Shown here: positions 8,533 through 20,000 of the stretch, piece after piece
How positions within the stretch are numbered: position 1 is the first letter of the stretch
Layout: each line of letters opens with the position of its first letter
From: Mannheimia indoligenes
GTDB lineage: Bacteria > Pseudomonadota > Gammaproteobacteria > Enterobacterales > Pasteurellaceae
NCBI RefSeq assembly: GCF_036880405.1
Contig: NZ_JBAJJM010000007.1
Location: 62,001-126,000 of the forward strand
DNA length: 64,000 bases
Direction: 5' to 3'
Notes under the pieces: model-generated
The model's input: the letters and a program-made list of their open reading frames with translations, nothing else
Told to the model about the DNA's origin: nothing
Databases searched by the model: none
Program-made: the position numbers and the translations under genes

Positions 8533-11500
8533 TTACGCTTCTTTTGTGGTTGGAAAATATTTTTCCTCATCAAATTCACGTAAAGGTTTGTGCTCCTGAC
8601 CTAAGAAGGTGTAAATCACAGGCAGTACAAACAGGGTAAATAGTGTTCCAATCGCAAGACCTGCCACAATGACCATTCCCATACTGAAACGGGCGATCGC
8701 ACCGGCACCTACCGCAAATAAGAGCGGAATTAAGCCTGCAATCATCGCTGCGGTGGTCATCATAATCGGACGTAAACGAATGGTTGCCGCATAAACAATA
8801 GCATCATAGCGAGATTTGCCGTGATTTAATTGCTCTTCTTTTGCCACTTCACACATCAAGATACCGTGTTTGGTGATTAAACCAACAAGCGTAATCAAGC
8901 CTACTTGCGAGTAGATGTTGAGCGTGTAGCCTGCCGTCCAAATACTATTGGCAAATGCCATCATATCTTTAGAGCCTGTGCCGGCGGCAATTCCCATAAA
9001 CAGTCCTTTCATTGCTGATGGAATGTTCATAACCAGTAATGCTCCACTTACTGCCAATGGAACAGAAACTAAGATTACTAGTGGATCACGCCAAGACTCA
9101 AACTGAATTGCCAGTACGATATAGATAATCACAACCGCAAGTGCAAATGTCATTGCCATTGCATTACCTTCTTGAATAAATTGACGAGACTCACCTCTAA
9201 AATCGTACTGATAACCAGTAGGTAAAGTGCGATCTAATTCTGCTTTCGCCCAATTTACGGCATCACCGATAGAACCGGATACTACACCGCCAATTGTCGC
9301 AGAGTTTAACTGGCTCATACGAGGTAATGAGGATGGTGAGGTAGTTAATTCCATTGTAACAAATGAACCTAGCGGAATAGACTCTCCAGTTGCAGTCGTA
9401 ACATAGTAGTTCATTAAATCTTCAGGATTTAAACGGTCGTTACGTACTGCTTGCGATACAATTGGATAAGCACGAGAGTCAATATCGACACGGGTAATAA
9501 TTGCACCCGATAAGAATGCCCCTAATGTGCCACTTACTTGCTGCATCGTTACGCCATAAGCCCCCATTTTTTCACGGTCGAATTTCATATTCATCGTTGC
9601 CGTGTCAAATTTTAGGTCTAGGTTCGCAAAGAAGAACTGCCCAGATGCCTGTGCTTTTTTCAAGAACTCGGAAGCCACCACTGCTAATTTTTCATAGCTG
9701 TCTGCTGTTGTAATCACAAGTGAGAACGGTAAGCCGTTTTCGCCTGTTGAGATCTCAGGGAAAGCAATCGCATTTACGTCCATTGCAACTACTTTTTTCC
9801 CTAGAGCTGCAATTTCGTTTGAAATTTCTGCACGCTCACGAGTACGATCATTCCAATCTTTTAATGCGATAATCGATAATGCACTATTACCACCATTGAA
9901 CCCTGAGATCGTCATAACCGATGAAACTTCAGAGACTTTAGATACTTCCTCAGTAAACGGAGCTAAGGCTGCTTCTGTATAATCTAAATTTGTGTTAGAT
10001 GGACCATTCGAAATCCCTACAACGAAACCGCGATCTTCTGTTGGAGCAACTTCACTTGAAAGTGAGGTAAATAAGAACGGTAGGCTTGCAAAAATCAATA
10101 CCGCAAAAAACAGCATAAAACCACGAACTGCCATTACCGCACTTAGCATATTGGTGTAGCAGCTTGTCATTTTATCTAGCGAGCGATGAACAAAGCGTGC
10201 AAAACGAGATTCTTCACCTTCTTTATGCTCTTTTAACACTCGACTAGACATCATTGGTGAAAGCGTAAGAGCTGCAATTCCTGAAATAAATACCGCACCG
10301 GCAAGAGTTAAAGCAAACTCTTTGAAAAGTGTGCCTGTTACCCCTGTCATTAATGGCCATTGGGGAATATACTGCTGCTAATGTGATTGTCATTGAAATT
10401 ACCGGTAAGGCAATTTCACGCGTACCAATAATTGCTGCATCAAATGGCGTTTTACCTTCTTTAACGTGGCGTTCTACGTTTTCAAGTACTACGATCGCAT
10501 CATCTACTACTAAACCAATCGCTAATACTAACGCAAGTAAGGTTAGAAGATTGATTGAGAAGCCAAACATTTGAAGCAGGAACAATGCCCCGATAAGTGA
10601 AATCGGAATGGTAATAACGGGTACAATCATTGCACGGAGCGAACCTAAGAATAGGATAATCACAACTAATACAATAACGGTTGCTTCTAAAATAGTACGG
10701 ATAACTTCATTGATTGAGCTATCAATCGCAATGGTTTTATCATAAACGATATCCCCTTGAATGCTATCCGGTAAGTTTCTCACGACCTGATCAAACATTG
10801 GGTAAATATCTTTTGCTACAGTCAATGAGTTAGCTGTAGCTGCAACTGAAACCGCTAAAACCACCGCTTCTTTGCCACTTACTGTTGCACGAGCAGCATC
10901 ACTAGCTTTATCTAATTCTACGGTGGCAATATCTTTGAGTTTAATTGTTCTACCATCCGGTGTCGTTGAAACGGTAACTTGTTCTAACTCTTGAACGGAA
11001 GGAGTTGTTGATAAAACTTTGTTTTTATATACCGTATAATAACCGTTAGCATTACCGGCTGCAGTTTGTAAGTTATTAGCACTTAATGCCGATAAAACCG
11101 CTGAGCCCGATAGCTTATTGCTCGCCATTTTATCCGGATCTAACCAAATGCGTAAACCAAAAGTTGAACCATACACATCTACGCTTGAAACACCATTTAC
11201 GGTAAAGAATTGCGGTTTAACCACACGGTTCAGGTAATCGGTTACTTGTGCCGTATTTAATTCATCAGACACAAATCGAATATACATTAACGCATCATTA
11301 GAACCGGTCGAAACTCTGATAGACGGGTCATCAATACCTCTCGGTAAATTAGAACGTACCGCATTCACTTTTGCCGAAATGTCTGAAAGTGCTGCATTCG
11401 GATCGGTATTTAACTTCATTTTCGCGGTAACTGTTGTCGTACTTGGCGAGCTTGATGAAGTCATATAGTCGATATTATCCGCTTGAGCGACCGCCTCTTC

Positions 11501-11701
11501 TAACTGTGAGGTAACAAGAGCTTGCATTAAACCGGCATCAGCACCTGAATAGTTCACGCTTACCGTTACAATAGAAACAGTCATCTCCGGATATTCACGC
11601 ACCTGCAATTTTTCAATCGATTGTAAGCCTAAAATCGTAATGAGTAAGCTAATACAAACGGCTAAAACAGGGCGTTTAATAAAGATGTCAGTAAATTTCA
11701 C
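8533..11701 (-). pseudogene. acrB: RND efflux permease AcrB-like, interrupted by a frameshift
   Basis: Inner-membrane proton-driven pump of an AcrAB-TolC-type tripartite exporter. The 5' frame (ATG 11701, open to 10244) starts FTDIFIKRPVLAVCISLLIT and carries the TM4 proton-relay motif LVVDDAIVVLENVERH. The 3' frame (to 8533) contains VAPTEDRGFVVG and the C-terminal membrane half. They overlap in different frames near 10350. There ...VYSPMA is followed by an out-of-frame tail, while the second frame resumes LMTGVTGTLFKEFALTLAGA. Removing one base at about 10349-10354 restores a protein of about 1,030 residues, the normal AcrB length. Either the pump is inactivated or the extra base is a sequencing error. 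Confidence 0.85.
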
Positions 11702-11712
11702 TTACTACTCCA

Positions 11713-12918
11713 TTAAAGTTTGCTGTTTTTTGCTGGTGTGCTAATACCAACGGCTTCAATATCAGACACTTTTACTAACGAGTTATTACTCAAACGTTGT
11801 AATCCACCCGTTACAATTAAATCACCGGCTTTCACGCCTTTCACTAATTGCGAATAATTACCTCTGCGGTCAGCGGTTTTCACTTCCGCTTGTTTTGCAC
11901 GATACATTTTGTTTACATCTAAACTTGGATTCTGTGCTGCCATTTTATTAACCTTCTCTTTATCTTCCTCAGATAAAGGCTGCAACACATAAACCGTTTC
12001 ACCATACATTGTATAAGCTACCGCAATTTGTGGCACAACAACCTGCTCTGTTTGAGTTGGTAACGCTACATTTAAACGTGCAAACATACCTGAAAGCAAT
12101 TTTTCTTGCCCTTCCTCAATCACCGCTTCAACATTCATTAAACCTGTTAAACGATCAACGGCAGGATCAATTGCCACAATACGAGCAGGGAAAGTTTGTG
12201 CAGGTAACGCATCAATCTCTGCTGTTACTTTTTGACCAACCGAAACTTGCTCAACATTAGTTTGTGGAAGAGTAAAACGTACTTTCATAGAAGATTGATC
12301 TTCAACACGCACAATTTCAGTTCCCATTGTGATGTATTGTCCTACGTTTACATTCACAATACCCGCCACACCACTAAATGGGGCATAGATTTGACGGCGT
12401 TTGATAATTGAACGTAATGACTCAATATTCGCCAATAGTTGGTTATAGGTTGATTGAGCATTATCAAATTCTGCTTTTGAAGCACTGTTCGATGCAATCA
12501 AATTGCGATAACGTTCAAAATTGGCTTTAGCTGTTGAAAGCTGGGCTTCTGAAGCTCTTAAATTAGCAAGTTCGACGCTACTGTCAAATTCAACTAAAAG
12601 ATCACCTTTTTTCACACGCTGACCTGATGTAACCAGCACACGGCTTACCACACCTGAAGTTTCAGCACTCAACATCGCCCCTTGATTTGGGCGAATATAA
12701 CCAACTGCTGAAATTGTGGGTGTCCATTCTTGTGTAGTAACCTGCATTGCCGTTACTTCACTAACAGATTCAGGCATATTTGCCGCAGCTTCTGTTTTTT
12801 TCATCGCCCCGATTTTTTGTAATCCTACGATTGCAGCAAATACAATCAATACAATTAACAATGTGAGTACAATTAAAAACTTTCTGCCTTTGCCCGGCTT
12901 CTGCGTTTCCGTTGTCAT
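11713..12918 (-). CDS. acrA: AcrA-like membrane fusion protein
   Basis: Periplasmic adaptor linking the RND pump to an outer-membrane channel. An N-terminal membrane anchor (LIVLTLLIVLIVFAAIVGL, about residues 14-32) replaces a lipobox. A lipoyl/barrel-sandwich half-motif follows (GAMLSAETSGVVSRVLVTSGQRVKKGDLLVEF), then a short coiled-coil hairpin (about 105-170), the second lipoyl half (IYAPFSGVAGIVNVNVGQYI) and beta-barrel and membrane-proximal domains. At 401 residues it has the usual length. It is the second gene of acrR-acrA-acrB with an 11-base gap to acrB. It looks intact although its partner pump is frameshifted. Confidence 0.88.
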   Translation of the reverse strand: MTTETQKPGKGRKFLIVLTLLIVLIVFAAIVGLQKIGAMKKTEAAANMPESVSEVTAMQVTTQEWTPTISAVGYIRPNQGAMLSAETSGVVSRVLVTSGQRVKKGDLLVEFDSSVELANLRASEAQLSTAKANFERYRNLIASNSASKAEFDNAQSTYNQLLANIESLRSIIKRRQIYAPFSGVAGIVNVNVGQYITMGTEIVRVEDQSSMKVRFTLPQTNVEQVSVGQKVTAEIDALPAQTFPARIVAIDPAVDRLTGLMNVEAVIEEGQEKLLSGMFARLNVALPTQTEQVVVPQIAVAYTMYGETVYVLQPLSEEDKEKVNKMAAQNPSLDVNKMYRAKQAEVKTADRRGNYSQLVKGVKAGDLIVTGGLQRLSNNSLVKVSDIEAVGISTPAKNSKL

Positions 12919-12948
12919 ACATTCTCCGTAAATAAATAAAAAATAAAC

Positions 12949-13521
12949 CTAAAAAGTAATTGCTTTCCAAGTGCGTAAAATAATCTCATCAAGATATGCT
13001 TCAAAATTACTGTCTTGATTGAGCTTTTGTAGATACTTAATATCTACCAATGTACCAATACTTAACGCATAGAGTAATTCATTTGGTAAATCTACAATTA
13101 TTTTTTGCTTCTTACCTTCAAAAATTAACTTATTCCAAAATGAATTTTCATCTGCAATGGTTTCCCGAATTAGCTCATCAATTCCAACAACTGCCTGAAA
13201 TTGTTTTACCAACTCCAATCGTTCTGTTAAAAACTGCCATTTCTTTTGCATCAATGCTTGATATTGCTGAAACAAGTCCATTTCAGAGATAAACCCAAAA
13301 GACAAGTAATTGTTATAACATTCAAGCAATTGAGTTGCTAACCCGTGCAATAAATCATCTTTTGTTTTAAAGTAAAGATACAATGTACCCGAAGCAATAC
13401 CCGCTTCTTTGGCAATATTACGCATTGAAAGGTTTTGTAAACCCTCATCTACGATTAGCTTTTCAGTGGCTGATAAGATACGATTTACCATCTCTTCTTT
13501 TGGCTCGATCCGCCTAGACAT
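12949..13521 (-). CDS. acrR: TetR/AcrR-family repressor of the efflux operon
   Basis: A 190-residue regulator. The N-terminal HTH is typical of TetR proteins (ILSATEKLIVDEGLQNLSMRNIAKEAGIASGTLYLYFKTKDDLLHG, about residues 15-60), followed by a variable all-helical ligand domain. GGAG precedes the ATG by six bases. It is the first gene of the efflux operon, and an AATGAACG-GT-CGTTCATT palindrome lies 18 bases upstream of its start, so autoregulation and repression of acrAB are likely (inference from arrangement). Confidence 0.87.
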   Translation of the reverse strand: MSRRIEPKEEMVNRILSATEKLIVDEGLQNLSMRNIAKEAGIASGTLYLYFKTKDDLLHGLATQLLECYNNYLSFGFISEMDLFQQYQALMQKKWQFLTERLELVKQFQAVVGIDELIRETIADENSFWNKLIFEGKKQKIIVDLPNELLYALSIGTLVDIKYLQKLNQDSNFEAYLDEIILRTWKAITF

Positions 13522-13538
13522 TTGATCTCCTAGCCTAT

Positions 13539-13556
13539 AATGAACGGTCGTTCATT
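13539..13556. promoter_or_regulatory. TetR-type operator upstream of acrR
   Basis: AATGAACG, GT, CGTTCATT: perfect eight-base arms with a two-base centre, just upstream of the acrR start. This is the size and place expected for the AcrR-like repressor's binding site. Confidence 0.65.
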
Positions 13557-13759
13557 TTAGCCATTTTTAGGAAAAAAGAAAGCAGAAAAATTATAAAAAT
13601 GATGAATAAATTCATTGAAAAAATTAAATTTTTTTGAACAAGCGGTCGGATTTCGTCAAAACTTTGCAAAAATCAGCCAAACAATAAGTCTGAATGCTAC
13701 TTTCTGCCTATTTTTATGCTACTATTGAAATATATCTTTAATATATCTTTTATCTATTT

Positions 13760-13981
13760 ATGGCAACAAAATCTAAATATCATACAAAGCAATTTGATGC
13801 ATTATTAGCCGATCTTATTGTAACTATTGAAAAGCACAAAGCTCCCGTTGATTTATCTTTAATGGCATTAGGTAATATGGTAACGAATATTTTAAGCGAA
13901 AATATTCAAAATCCCTCACAGCGTGAAGCTCTCGCAGAAGCTTTTGCAGACGCACTAAAACAATCATTAAAAGCTAAATAA
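13760..13981 (+). CDS. yejL: YejL family protein (DUF1414)
   Basis: A 73-residue helical cytoplasmic protein with the YejL signature: TKQFDALLADLIVTIEKHKAPVDLSLMALGNMVTNIL in the first half and a C-terminal AFADALKQSLKAK helix. The function is not established. It lies five bases upstream of pbgA/yejM, the same pairing as in enterobacteria, and the two are very probably cotranscribed. Confidence 0.88.
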   Translation: MATKSKYHTKQFDALLADLIVTIEKHKAPVDLSLMALGNMVTNILSENIQNPSQREALAEAFADALKQSLKAK

Positions 13982-13986
13982 CAATT

Positions 13987-15723
13987 ATGTTTAAACGCCT
14001 ACACGCTTTATTGCCGGCAAACTCCCGCCAATATCGGGATGCCACCTCACAGAAAATAACGTGGGGACACTGGTTTGCACTATTTAATATTGTGTTAGCG
14101 TTACTCATTTCGTCTCGTTATGCATTCAATGCAGACTGGCCAAATACTCTTGTCGGCAAACTTTACTTTTTTGTCAGCTTATTTGGGCATTTCAGTTTTG
14201 TCGTTTTTGCGGCTTTTCTACTAATTTTGTTTCCACTCAGTTTCATCATTAAAAATGACCGTACCTATCGAGGGCTTTCGGTTATTCTTGCCACAATCGG
14301 GCAAACTGTTTTATTAGTTGATACTGAAGTCTTTAAGCAATTTTCTTTGCATTTATCACCGCTTGTATGGGATTTATTAGTCAATCCCGAAGAAGGTGAA
14401 CTTACCCGAAAATGGCAACTATTATTTGTGCCAATGCCACTGATTTTATTAGCAGAAATGATTTACTCTCGTTGGTGTTGGCAGAAGCTGCGTAGCTTCA
14501 GTCGCCAAAAATGGGGAAAATATGTTGCGTTATTTTTCTTAGTAAGCTTTACTGCCACCCATTTAATCTATGCGTGGGCTGATATGAATGCTTATCGCCC
14601 GATTACCGCCCAAAAAGCGAATTATCCGTTGTCTCACCCGATGACCGCTCGTAACTTTTTAGAAAAACACGGATTTATTGATAGAGCGGAATTAGATCAA
14701 GAAATTGAAGAAAGCGGGCGTTTAGATACCTTTTTCTTAAATTATCCTAAGGCTTCTTTAGTCCCAACTCAGCAATCAAATACAAATATTTTATTAATTA
14801 ATCTCTCAGGTTTGGCTAAAGAGATGATTAATGCTGAAAATATGCCTTATCTCTCCGAAGTCAGTCAGCACTCTTACCGCTTTATGAACCACTATAGTAG
14901 TGGCGATAACCATTCAGCAGGTGCGTTAGGGTTATTTTATAGTTTAAGTGGGAAATATTTAGATTCTGTATTGGCAGATAAAACCGTTTCACCATTAATT
15001 CAAGTTTTCAAAAAATCGAATTATCAGCTAGGGCTTTTCTCCCATAACGGATTTGCTGATCCGATTTATCATCAAGCTATTTTCTCTGGTATTTTATTAC
15101 CTACGGCACATAGCAATGTTGGGGCAATTTCACAATGGAAAAGTTGGATTAGCAGTCGTTCGCTGGATAATCCGTTTTTTAGTTATTTGGATTTAAGTGT
15201 GCCATCAGCAGCATCTAGTCAAGATCAACAAAAACTATTCGATCTGCAATTCGCTGAAATTTGGCAACACTTAACGCAAAATGCATTATTAGGTAATACG
15301 TTGGTTATGATTACTTCTGATACTACCAACAATGACTCAACCGATGAAAATCCGTTTGCGAAGAAACACATTCAAGTTCCAATGCTATTTTATTGGCAAG
15401 GCGAAAGTAAAGAGTACAATTTCCTCTCAAGCCATTTAGATATTATGCCAACGTTATTAAGTGGCTTCTTTAAAGTGCAAAATCCGCTTAGCGATTATGC
15501 ACAAGGTATTGATTTAAGTACCCAGAGCCAACGCCTGTGGGTCTCTAGCTCTAACCATAAATGGAATGTGGCAGTAATGCCGAATGGCGAGCAATACCAT
15601 ATTGATCGCAAAGGGAATTTCAAACATTTCAATGCAAATGGAGAAATAGAGAAAGACACTCGCCCACCGCTTGCTTTGTTCTTACAAATGATTCAGCAAA
15701 GCAATCAGTTTATTGAGAAATAA
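13987..15723 (+). CDS. pbgA: PbgA/YejM/LapC inner-membrane regulator of LPS synthesis
   Basis: A 578-residue protein with about five N-terminal membrane segments (residues 25-190; for example FALFNIVLALLISSRYAFNA and HFSFVVFAAFLLILFPLSF) and a periplasmic alkaline-phosphatase/sulfatase-fold domain. In Escherichia coli the protein senses periplasmic LPS and restrains LapB/FtsH degradation of LpxC (established for PbgA/LapC). The globular half keeps the family's NHSAGALGLFYSLSGKY core, HLDIMPTLLSGF and a terminal SSNHKW region. It is paired with yejL. Confidence 0.9.
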   Translation: MFKRLHALLPANSRQYRDATSQKITWGHWFALFNIVLALLISSRYAFNADWPNTLVGKLYFFVSLFGHFSFVVFAAFLLILFPLSFIIKNDRTYRGLSVILATIGQTVLLVDTEVFKQFSLHLSPLVWDLLVNPEEGELTRKWQLLFVPMPLILLAEMIYSRWCWQKLRSFSRQKWGKYVALFFLVSFTATHLIYAWADMNAYRPITAQKANYPLSHPMTARNFLEKHGFIDRAELDQEIEESGRLDTFFLNYPKASLVPTQQSNTNILLINLSGLAKEMINAENMPYLSEVSQHSYRFMNHYSSGDNHSAGALGLFYSLSGKYLDSVLADKTVSPLIQVFKKSNYQLGLFSHNGFADPIYHQAIFSGILLPTAHSNVGAISQWKSWISSRSLDNPFFSYLDLSVPSAASSQDQQKLFDLQFAEIWQHLTQNALLGNTLVMITSDTTNNDSTDENPFAKKHIQVPMLFYWQGESKEYNFLSSHLDIMPTLLSGFFKVQNPLSDYAQGIDLSTQSQRLWVSSSNHKWNVAVMPNGEQYHIDRKGNFKHFNANGEIEKDTRPPLALFLQMIQQSNQFIEK

Positions 15724-15728
15724 AAATA

Positions 15729-15788
15729 AACAAGCGGTCATATTTTCCGAAAAATTTGCAAAAATTAAAGAAAATATGACCGCTTGTT
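15729..15788. terminator. Convergent terminator from paired uptake signals
   Basis: AACAAGCGGTCATATTTTC pairs over 19 bases with GAAAATATGACCGCTTGTT. It lies between convergent pbgA and sotB, five bases after one stop and seven after the other, so it can serve both. Confidence 0.75.
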
Positions 15789-15794
15789 GCTTTA

Positions 15795-16973
15795 TTATCT
15801 AGCCGTTCTATATCTTAACGTAATAAAGATAAACCATAAAATAGCAATAAAAGCTAAGCCACCGCCGACAAATCCTATGTTAGGCAACCCTAGCTGATTG
15901 ATAGTAATTCCACCCAGCAACGCTCCTGCCCCAATGCCTAAATTATAAGTTCCGGAAAAGATCGCAGCCGCAACATCTGTGGCATCAGGGGCAAGTTCAA
16001 GCACTTTCATTTGTAGTGCAATACTCATCCCTGTAATACCAATGCCCCATACAAATGCTAATGCGAACATTGCCATCGTAGAACCGCTTAGTAGTAATAA
16101 ACTTAACTGGCTTAGCATAATAATGCCAATGCCACCTAAAATAAATTTATTCGGGGCTTTACCGTACAGTTTGCCAAATAAGAAACTGGCTGTAATACCC
16201 GCTAAGCCAAAGACTAATAAAATCAATGTGGTCGTTTTCGGGCTAATAGCACTGATTTGAACCATAAATGGCTCAATATAGCTGTAAGCCGTAAAATGCC
16301 CTGAAACAATCAGTATGACGAGTAAGAAAATGCCTACCAGAAATGGACGTTTAAATAAAATCGGCAAACTTTTCATTGAGCCTGCATTTTTACTTGGTAA
16401 ATAAGGCAACAATCGCCAGAGCATTATTACTACAATAAAAGCAATAACGCCAATAATGCTAAAAGTTGCTCGCCAGCCTAATGCTTGCCCAATCATTCGC
16501 CCAAGAGGTAAACCTAAAATCATCGCTAGTGGACTTCCTAGTGCCAGCATACCGAGTGCTTGTCTTTTTTTGTCTTTCGGGGCAACACGAATAACCAATG
16601 AGGCGGTAATCGACCAAAAAATGGCGTGAGACACTGCAATAATGATACGAGAAATTAATAACACCCAGAAATTCCACGCAATAACCGACAAAATATGGCT
16701 AAGAGTAAAGAGGATAAAAAGCAGGATAAGTAATTTTTTTCTTTCCATCTTTGCTGTCAGCAACATCAATGGCAACGATAATCCAAATACCACCCAAGCA
16801 TATACCGTAATCATAATACCTGTGCTAGAGGTTTCCATTTGAAAACTCGCAGCGATATCTGACAGTAAGGCAATAGGAATAAATTCTGTTGTAATAACAA
16901 TAAATGCCGCAAAGGCAAGGCTAAATACTCTTAGGAAAGACAATTTCCGCTGAGCTTTTCGAGCACGTTTCAT
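15795..16973 (-). CDS. sotB: Sugar efflux transporter SotB (MFS)
   Basis: A twelve-segment major-facilitator exporter of the SotB/YdeA family, which in E. coli exports arabinose and IPTG-like sugars. Diagnostic stretches are the N-terminal RVFSLAFAAFIVITTEFIPI, the loop after TM5 SPLAMILGLPLGRMIGQALG, FTAYSYIEPFM in the second half and LELAPDATDVAAAIFSG near the end. I start it at ATG 16973 (392 residues), which matches the E. coli protein. A further in-frame ATG at 17033 exists, but the segment between them is the mukB terminator hairpin, so it is not likely coding. Confidence 0.88.
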   Translation of the reverse strand: MKRARKAQRKLSFLRVFSLAFAAFIVITTEFIPIALLSDIAASFQMETSSTGIMITVYAWVVFGLSLPLMLLTAKMERKKLLILLFILFTLSHILSVIAWNFWVLLISRIIIAVSHAIFWSITASLVIRVAPKDKKRQALGMLALGSPLAMILGLPLGRMIGQALGWRATFSIIGVIAFIVVIMLWRLLPYLPSKNAGSMKSLPILFKRPFLVGIFLLVILIVSGHFTAYSYIEPFMVQISAISPKTTTLILLVFGLAGITASFLFGKLYGKAPNKFILGGIGIIMLSQLSLLLLSGSTMAMFALAFVWGIGITGMSIALQMKVLELAPDATDVAAAIFSGTYNLGIGAGALLGGITINQLGLPNIGFVGGGLAFIAILWFIFITLRYRTAR

Positions 16974-16992
16974 ATAAAAATCCGAGAAAAGT

Positions 16993-17023
16993 AAAAACCC
17001 AAAAGCCGAAAGAGCTTTTGGGT
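16993..17023 (-). terminator. Intrinsic terminator of the mukFEB operon
   Basis: On the minus strand, ACCCAAAAGC and GCTTTTGGGT form a perfect ten-base stem with a seven-base loop, then a T-run, about 30 bases past the mukB stop. It lies immediately upstream of the sotB start. Confidence 0.9.
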
Positions 17024-17053
17024 ATATGAACAATAAGAATCGCTTTCTAAGTT

Positions 17054-20000
17054 TTACTTAGCGAAACCTTTTAAGCCCACCACGTGAACATACTCTTGGT
17101 TATTAGCGATCTTACGTACTAATTTATAAGTTGTACCACGTTCAGGACTGATGTTTTCAGGAGCGGCAATTAAGAGCTGCATATCCAAACGCTCACACAA
17201 TTCAAAGAGTGTATTGATTGAAGTCGCATCTAAACGAGCCGCCTCATCTAAGAAGAGCAAGCGAGCCGGCAGAATATCTTTCGCACGCATACGGCGAGCT
17301 TCTTCTTCCCAACTTTGTACTACCATTAAGAGAATTGACATACCCGTACCAATTGCTTCCCCTGTTGATAATGCACTACTTTCTGCACGCATCCAGCCGT
17401 CTGCCCCACGGAAGGTTTCCACTTCTAAATCTAAGTAGTTGCGGTAATCCAATAACTCTTCACCTATAGTTTGCGGCGTACGTTGCCCCATCTCAATATG
17501 TGGGTTTACACGTTTATAGAGCATTGCTAATGCTTCAGAGAAACTGAGTTTTTGGCTGTCGAATAAATCTTTATGTTCATCACGATCATTCGATAACGCA
17601 TTGAGTAAAATAGCGTGCGTATCACGAATATTTACTACTAAACGCACCCCTTTCACCTGACCGAAAGCAATATTTTGTAAGCCTTGGTTGAGTTGGAGAA
17701 TACGTTGCTGCTCACGCTGAATCGTTTTGCGTAAGATGTTTGCCACACTTTCCGCACTAATCGCCAATTTTTTCTCACGGCTGGTTAATTCATTGGTTAA
17801 GCGAGATAACTCAATTTCCATCTGCTCAATCGCATCAATCGGGTCGTCTGTTTTGATAATATCCTGACGAATACGCTCACGTAGATGTTGATAAACCGCA
17901 ATAAAGAATGCCACTTTGTTTTCCGGCTTACGGCTATCTTCCGATGCTCGCAGGCTGTCACGCAAGTATTCATTATCCGCCACCGCTGTACGCAATGCAC
18001 CTAAGGCTTTATCCGAAATAGAACGTAACTCTTCCGCTGATTGATAAGCTAATTCACGGCGGTTGAGGCGTTTTTCCACATCGCTGTTGCGAGATAAACG
18101 CTGAACAATACACCAACTTGCTTTCGCCTGTACCACTAATTCACGTTGTGCTTTATAGTCACGCTCGGCTTTGCGTAAAGTACGGTTGAGGTTGTCCATT
18201 TCCGCCTCAATCACAGCGATTTGTTTATCCAAATATCCTTTGCGGGAACGTTGTTGGCTTAGGCGTTGTTGCAATTCATCACGGCGAGATCTTGCACGCT
18301 CTTCCGCTCCACTATCACCACGCACGCCTAAATCGTCAATTTCACGAATCAGCTCTTGCAACATCTGGTTTTTCGCATCGTAAGAGCTACGCAAGCCGGT
18401 AAGAACTTGGTTGTATTGCGATAACTGAGCCTGAGCTTGGCGTAGCTGATCACGAGCCTGTTCACGTTCACGTTGAGCATTTTCCAAACGTTGGCGAAGT
18501 TGCTCAGTTAATGCAGAGCCTTCTGTGCCAACCGTTTCTTCATAACTAAAGTGTAAACGGCGATTCATCACATCCGCTAAGCTAAACACTTTTTGTTGTA
18601 ACACTTTTTGCTCTGCAATCGAACGGCTGTAATCTGCCTCAAGTTGCTCAAATAGAGCCGGATCGCTCTTAAGGGCAGCGGCAATTGGCTCTAATTGGGT
18701 TAAAGCAGAACCGAATTGGCGAATAAAGATCTCATCTTCTTCTGCTGTTTCTAGCTGTTCACGACAAGCTTCCGCTCTTTCAGTTAGAGTTTCGTCCGCT
18801 AACAGTGATGCAAGCGGTAGAATTTTATTTAAAATTTGCAACTGCGCTTTTACGCTCTCTAGCTGATGACGAAGTTGCTGTTCGTTCCCGCTGGATTGTG
18901 CCAATTCACGTTCAATTTCCGCACGCTCGGCAGCAATCTCTTGCATTACCATTTCCGGATTCTCTTGGAACGCTAAATTCAAATGTGTGCCGACAAATTG
19001 GCTCAAATGTTGATGCAAACGTTGGCATTTTTGCACATCAAAAGCACGCTCTGCGTGTTTTTCGGCAATCGCATCACGCTCAGCTTTTAAGGTTTCTAAA
19101 TGTTTTTCACGAGCAGCTCGGCCGAATAACGGTACTTCAGGGAATTTCGAGTAACGCCATTGACGCTCTGAAACTTTAACCACAACCCCTTCGCTTAACT
19201 CTTCGGCACTGAATACCGCATCGTCAAAGGCAGATGGGTCGCCTTCAATTAAATAGAGATCGCTCGGGCAATCATCTAATTTATCTAATTGGGCTTTTAC
19301 CGCCTCTAAATCACGCACCACAATAGCGTGGCGAGCCTCGCCATATAAGGCGGAGAAATAAGGTGCATCTTCAATCGACACATCATCGTATAATTCAGAC
19401 AGCAATACGCCGCCAAAACGCTCGGCTAATTGGTTTAAGCGAGCATCTTCCGAGCCGTCCGGTTGGCTTAAACGGGTAATTTTTGCCTCTAAACGCTGCT
19501 CTTTACGGGCGAGTTCATCACGCTCAAGGGTTGCCTCACGCTCTTTGCTCAGCATATTTTGCATAAACTGCATTACCGCTTGGCTAGCATCAAATTTCTC
19601 GCCGCATTGTTCTTCCAAACGAGCCAATGCCGATTGTGCGGTGTGCCACGCCGGCGCATTTTTCGCTAATTGCTGATATTGTTGATTCAGTTGCTCACGT
19701 TGTTGGCGCTGGGTTGAACGCTGCTCAACGAAATCAGATAATTCCGCCTCTAAATCTTCTAAACGTGCTTGTTGCTCTTCAAAATATTGCTCAAGCTCTT
19801 CGCCTGAATCTAAAGAAAGTTGGGCTTTTTGATTAAATTCCGCCAACAAACGTTCGGCATTTTGTTGTTGATGTAAGCGATGCTCTAATTCATTGAGTTT
19901 TTGGCGTAATGCCACCGCTTGTTGAGCTTGCATTTTTTGTTCAGGGAAAGCAGAAAGTAACGAACGAGCCTCTTCCCACGCTTGAGAGCGGTCAATTTCC

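Noticed and set aside
15795..17033. Longer sotB start at 17033
   Set aside because: The extra 20 codons are the mukB terminator hairpin, and homology to SotB begins at the internal Met at 16973.
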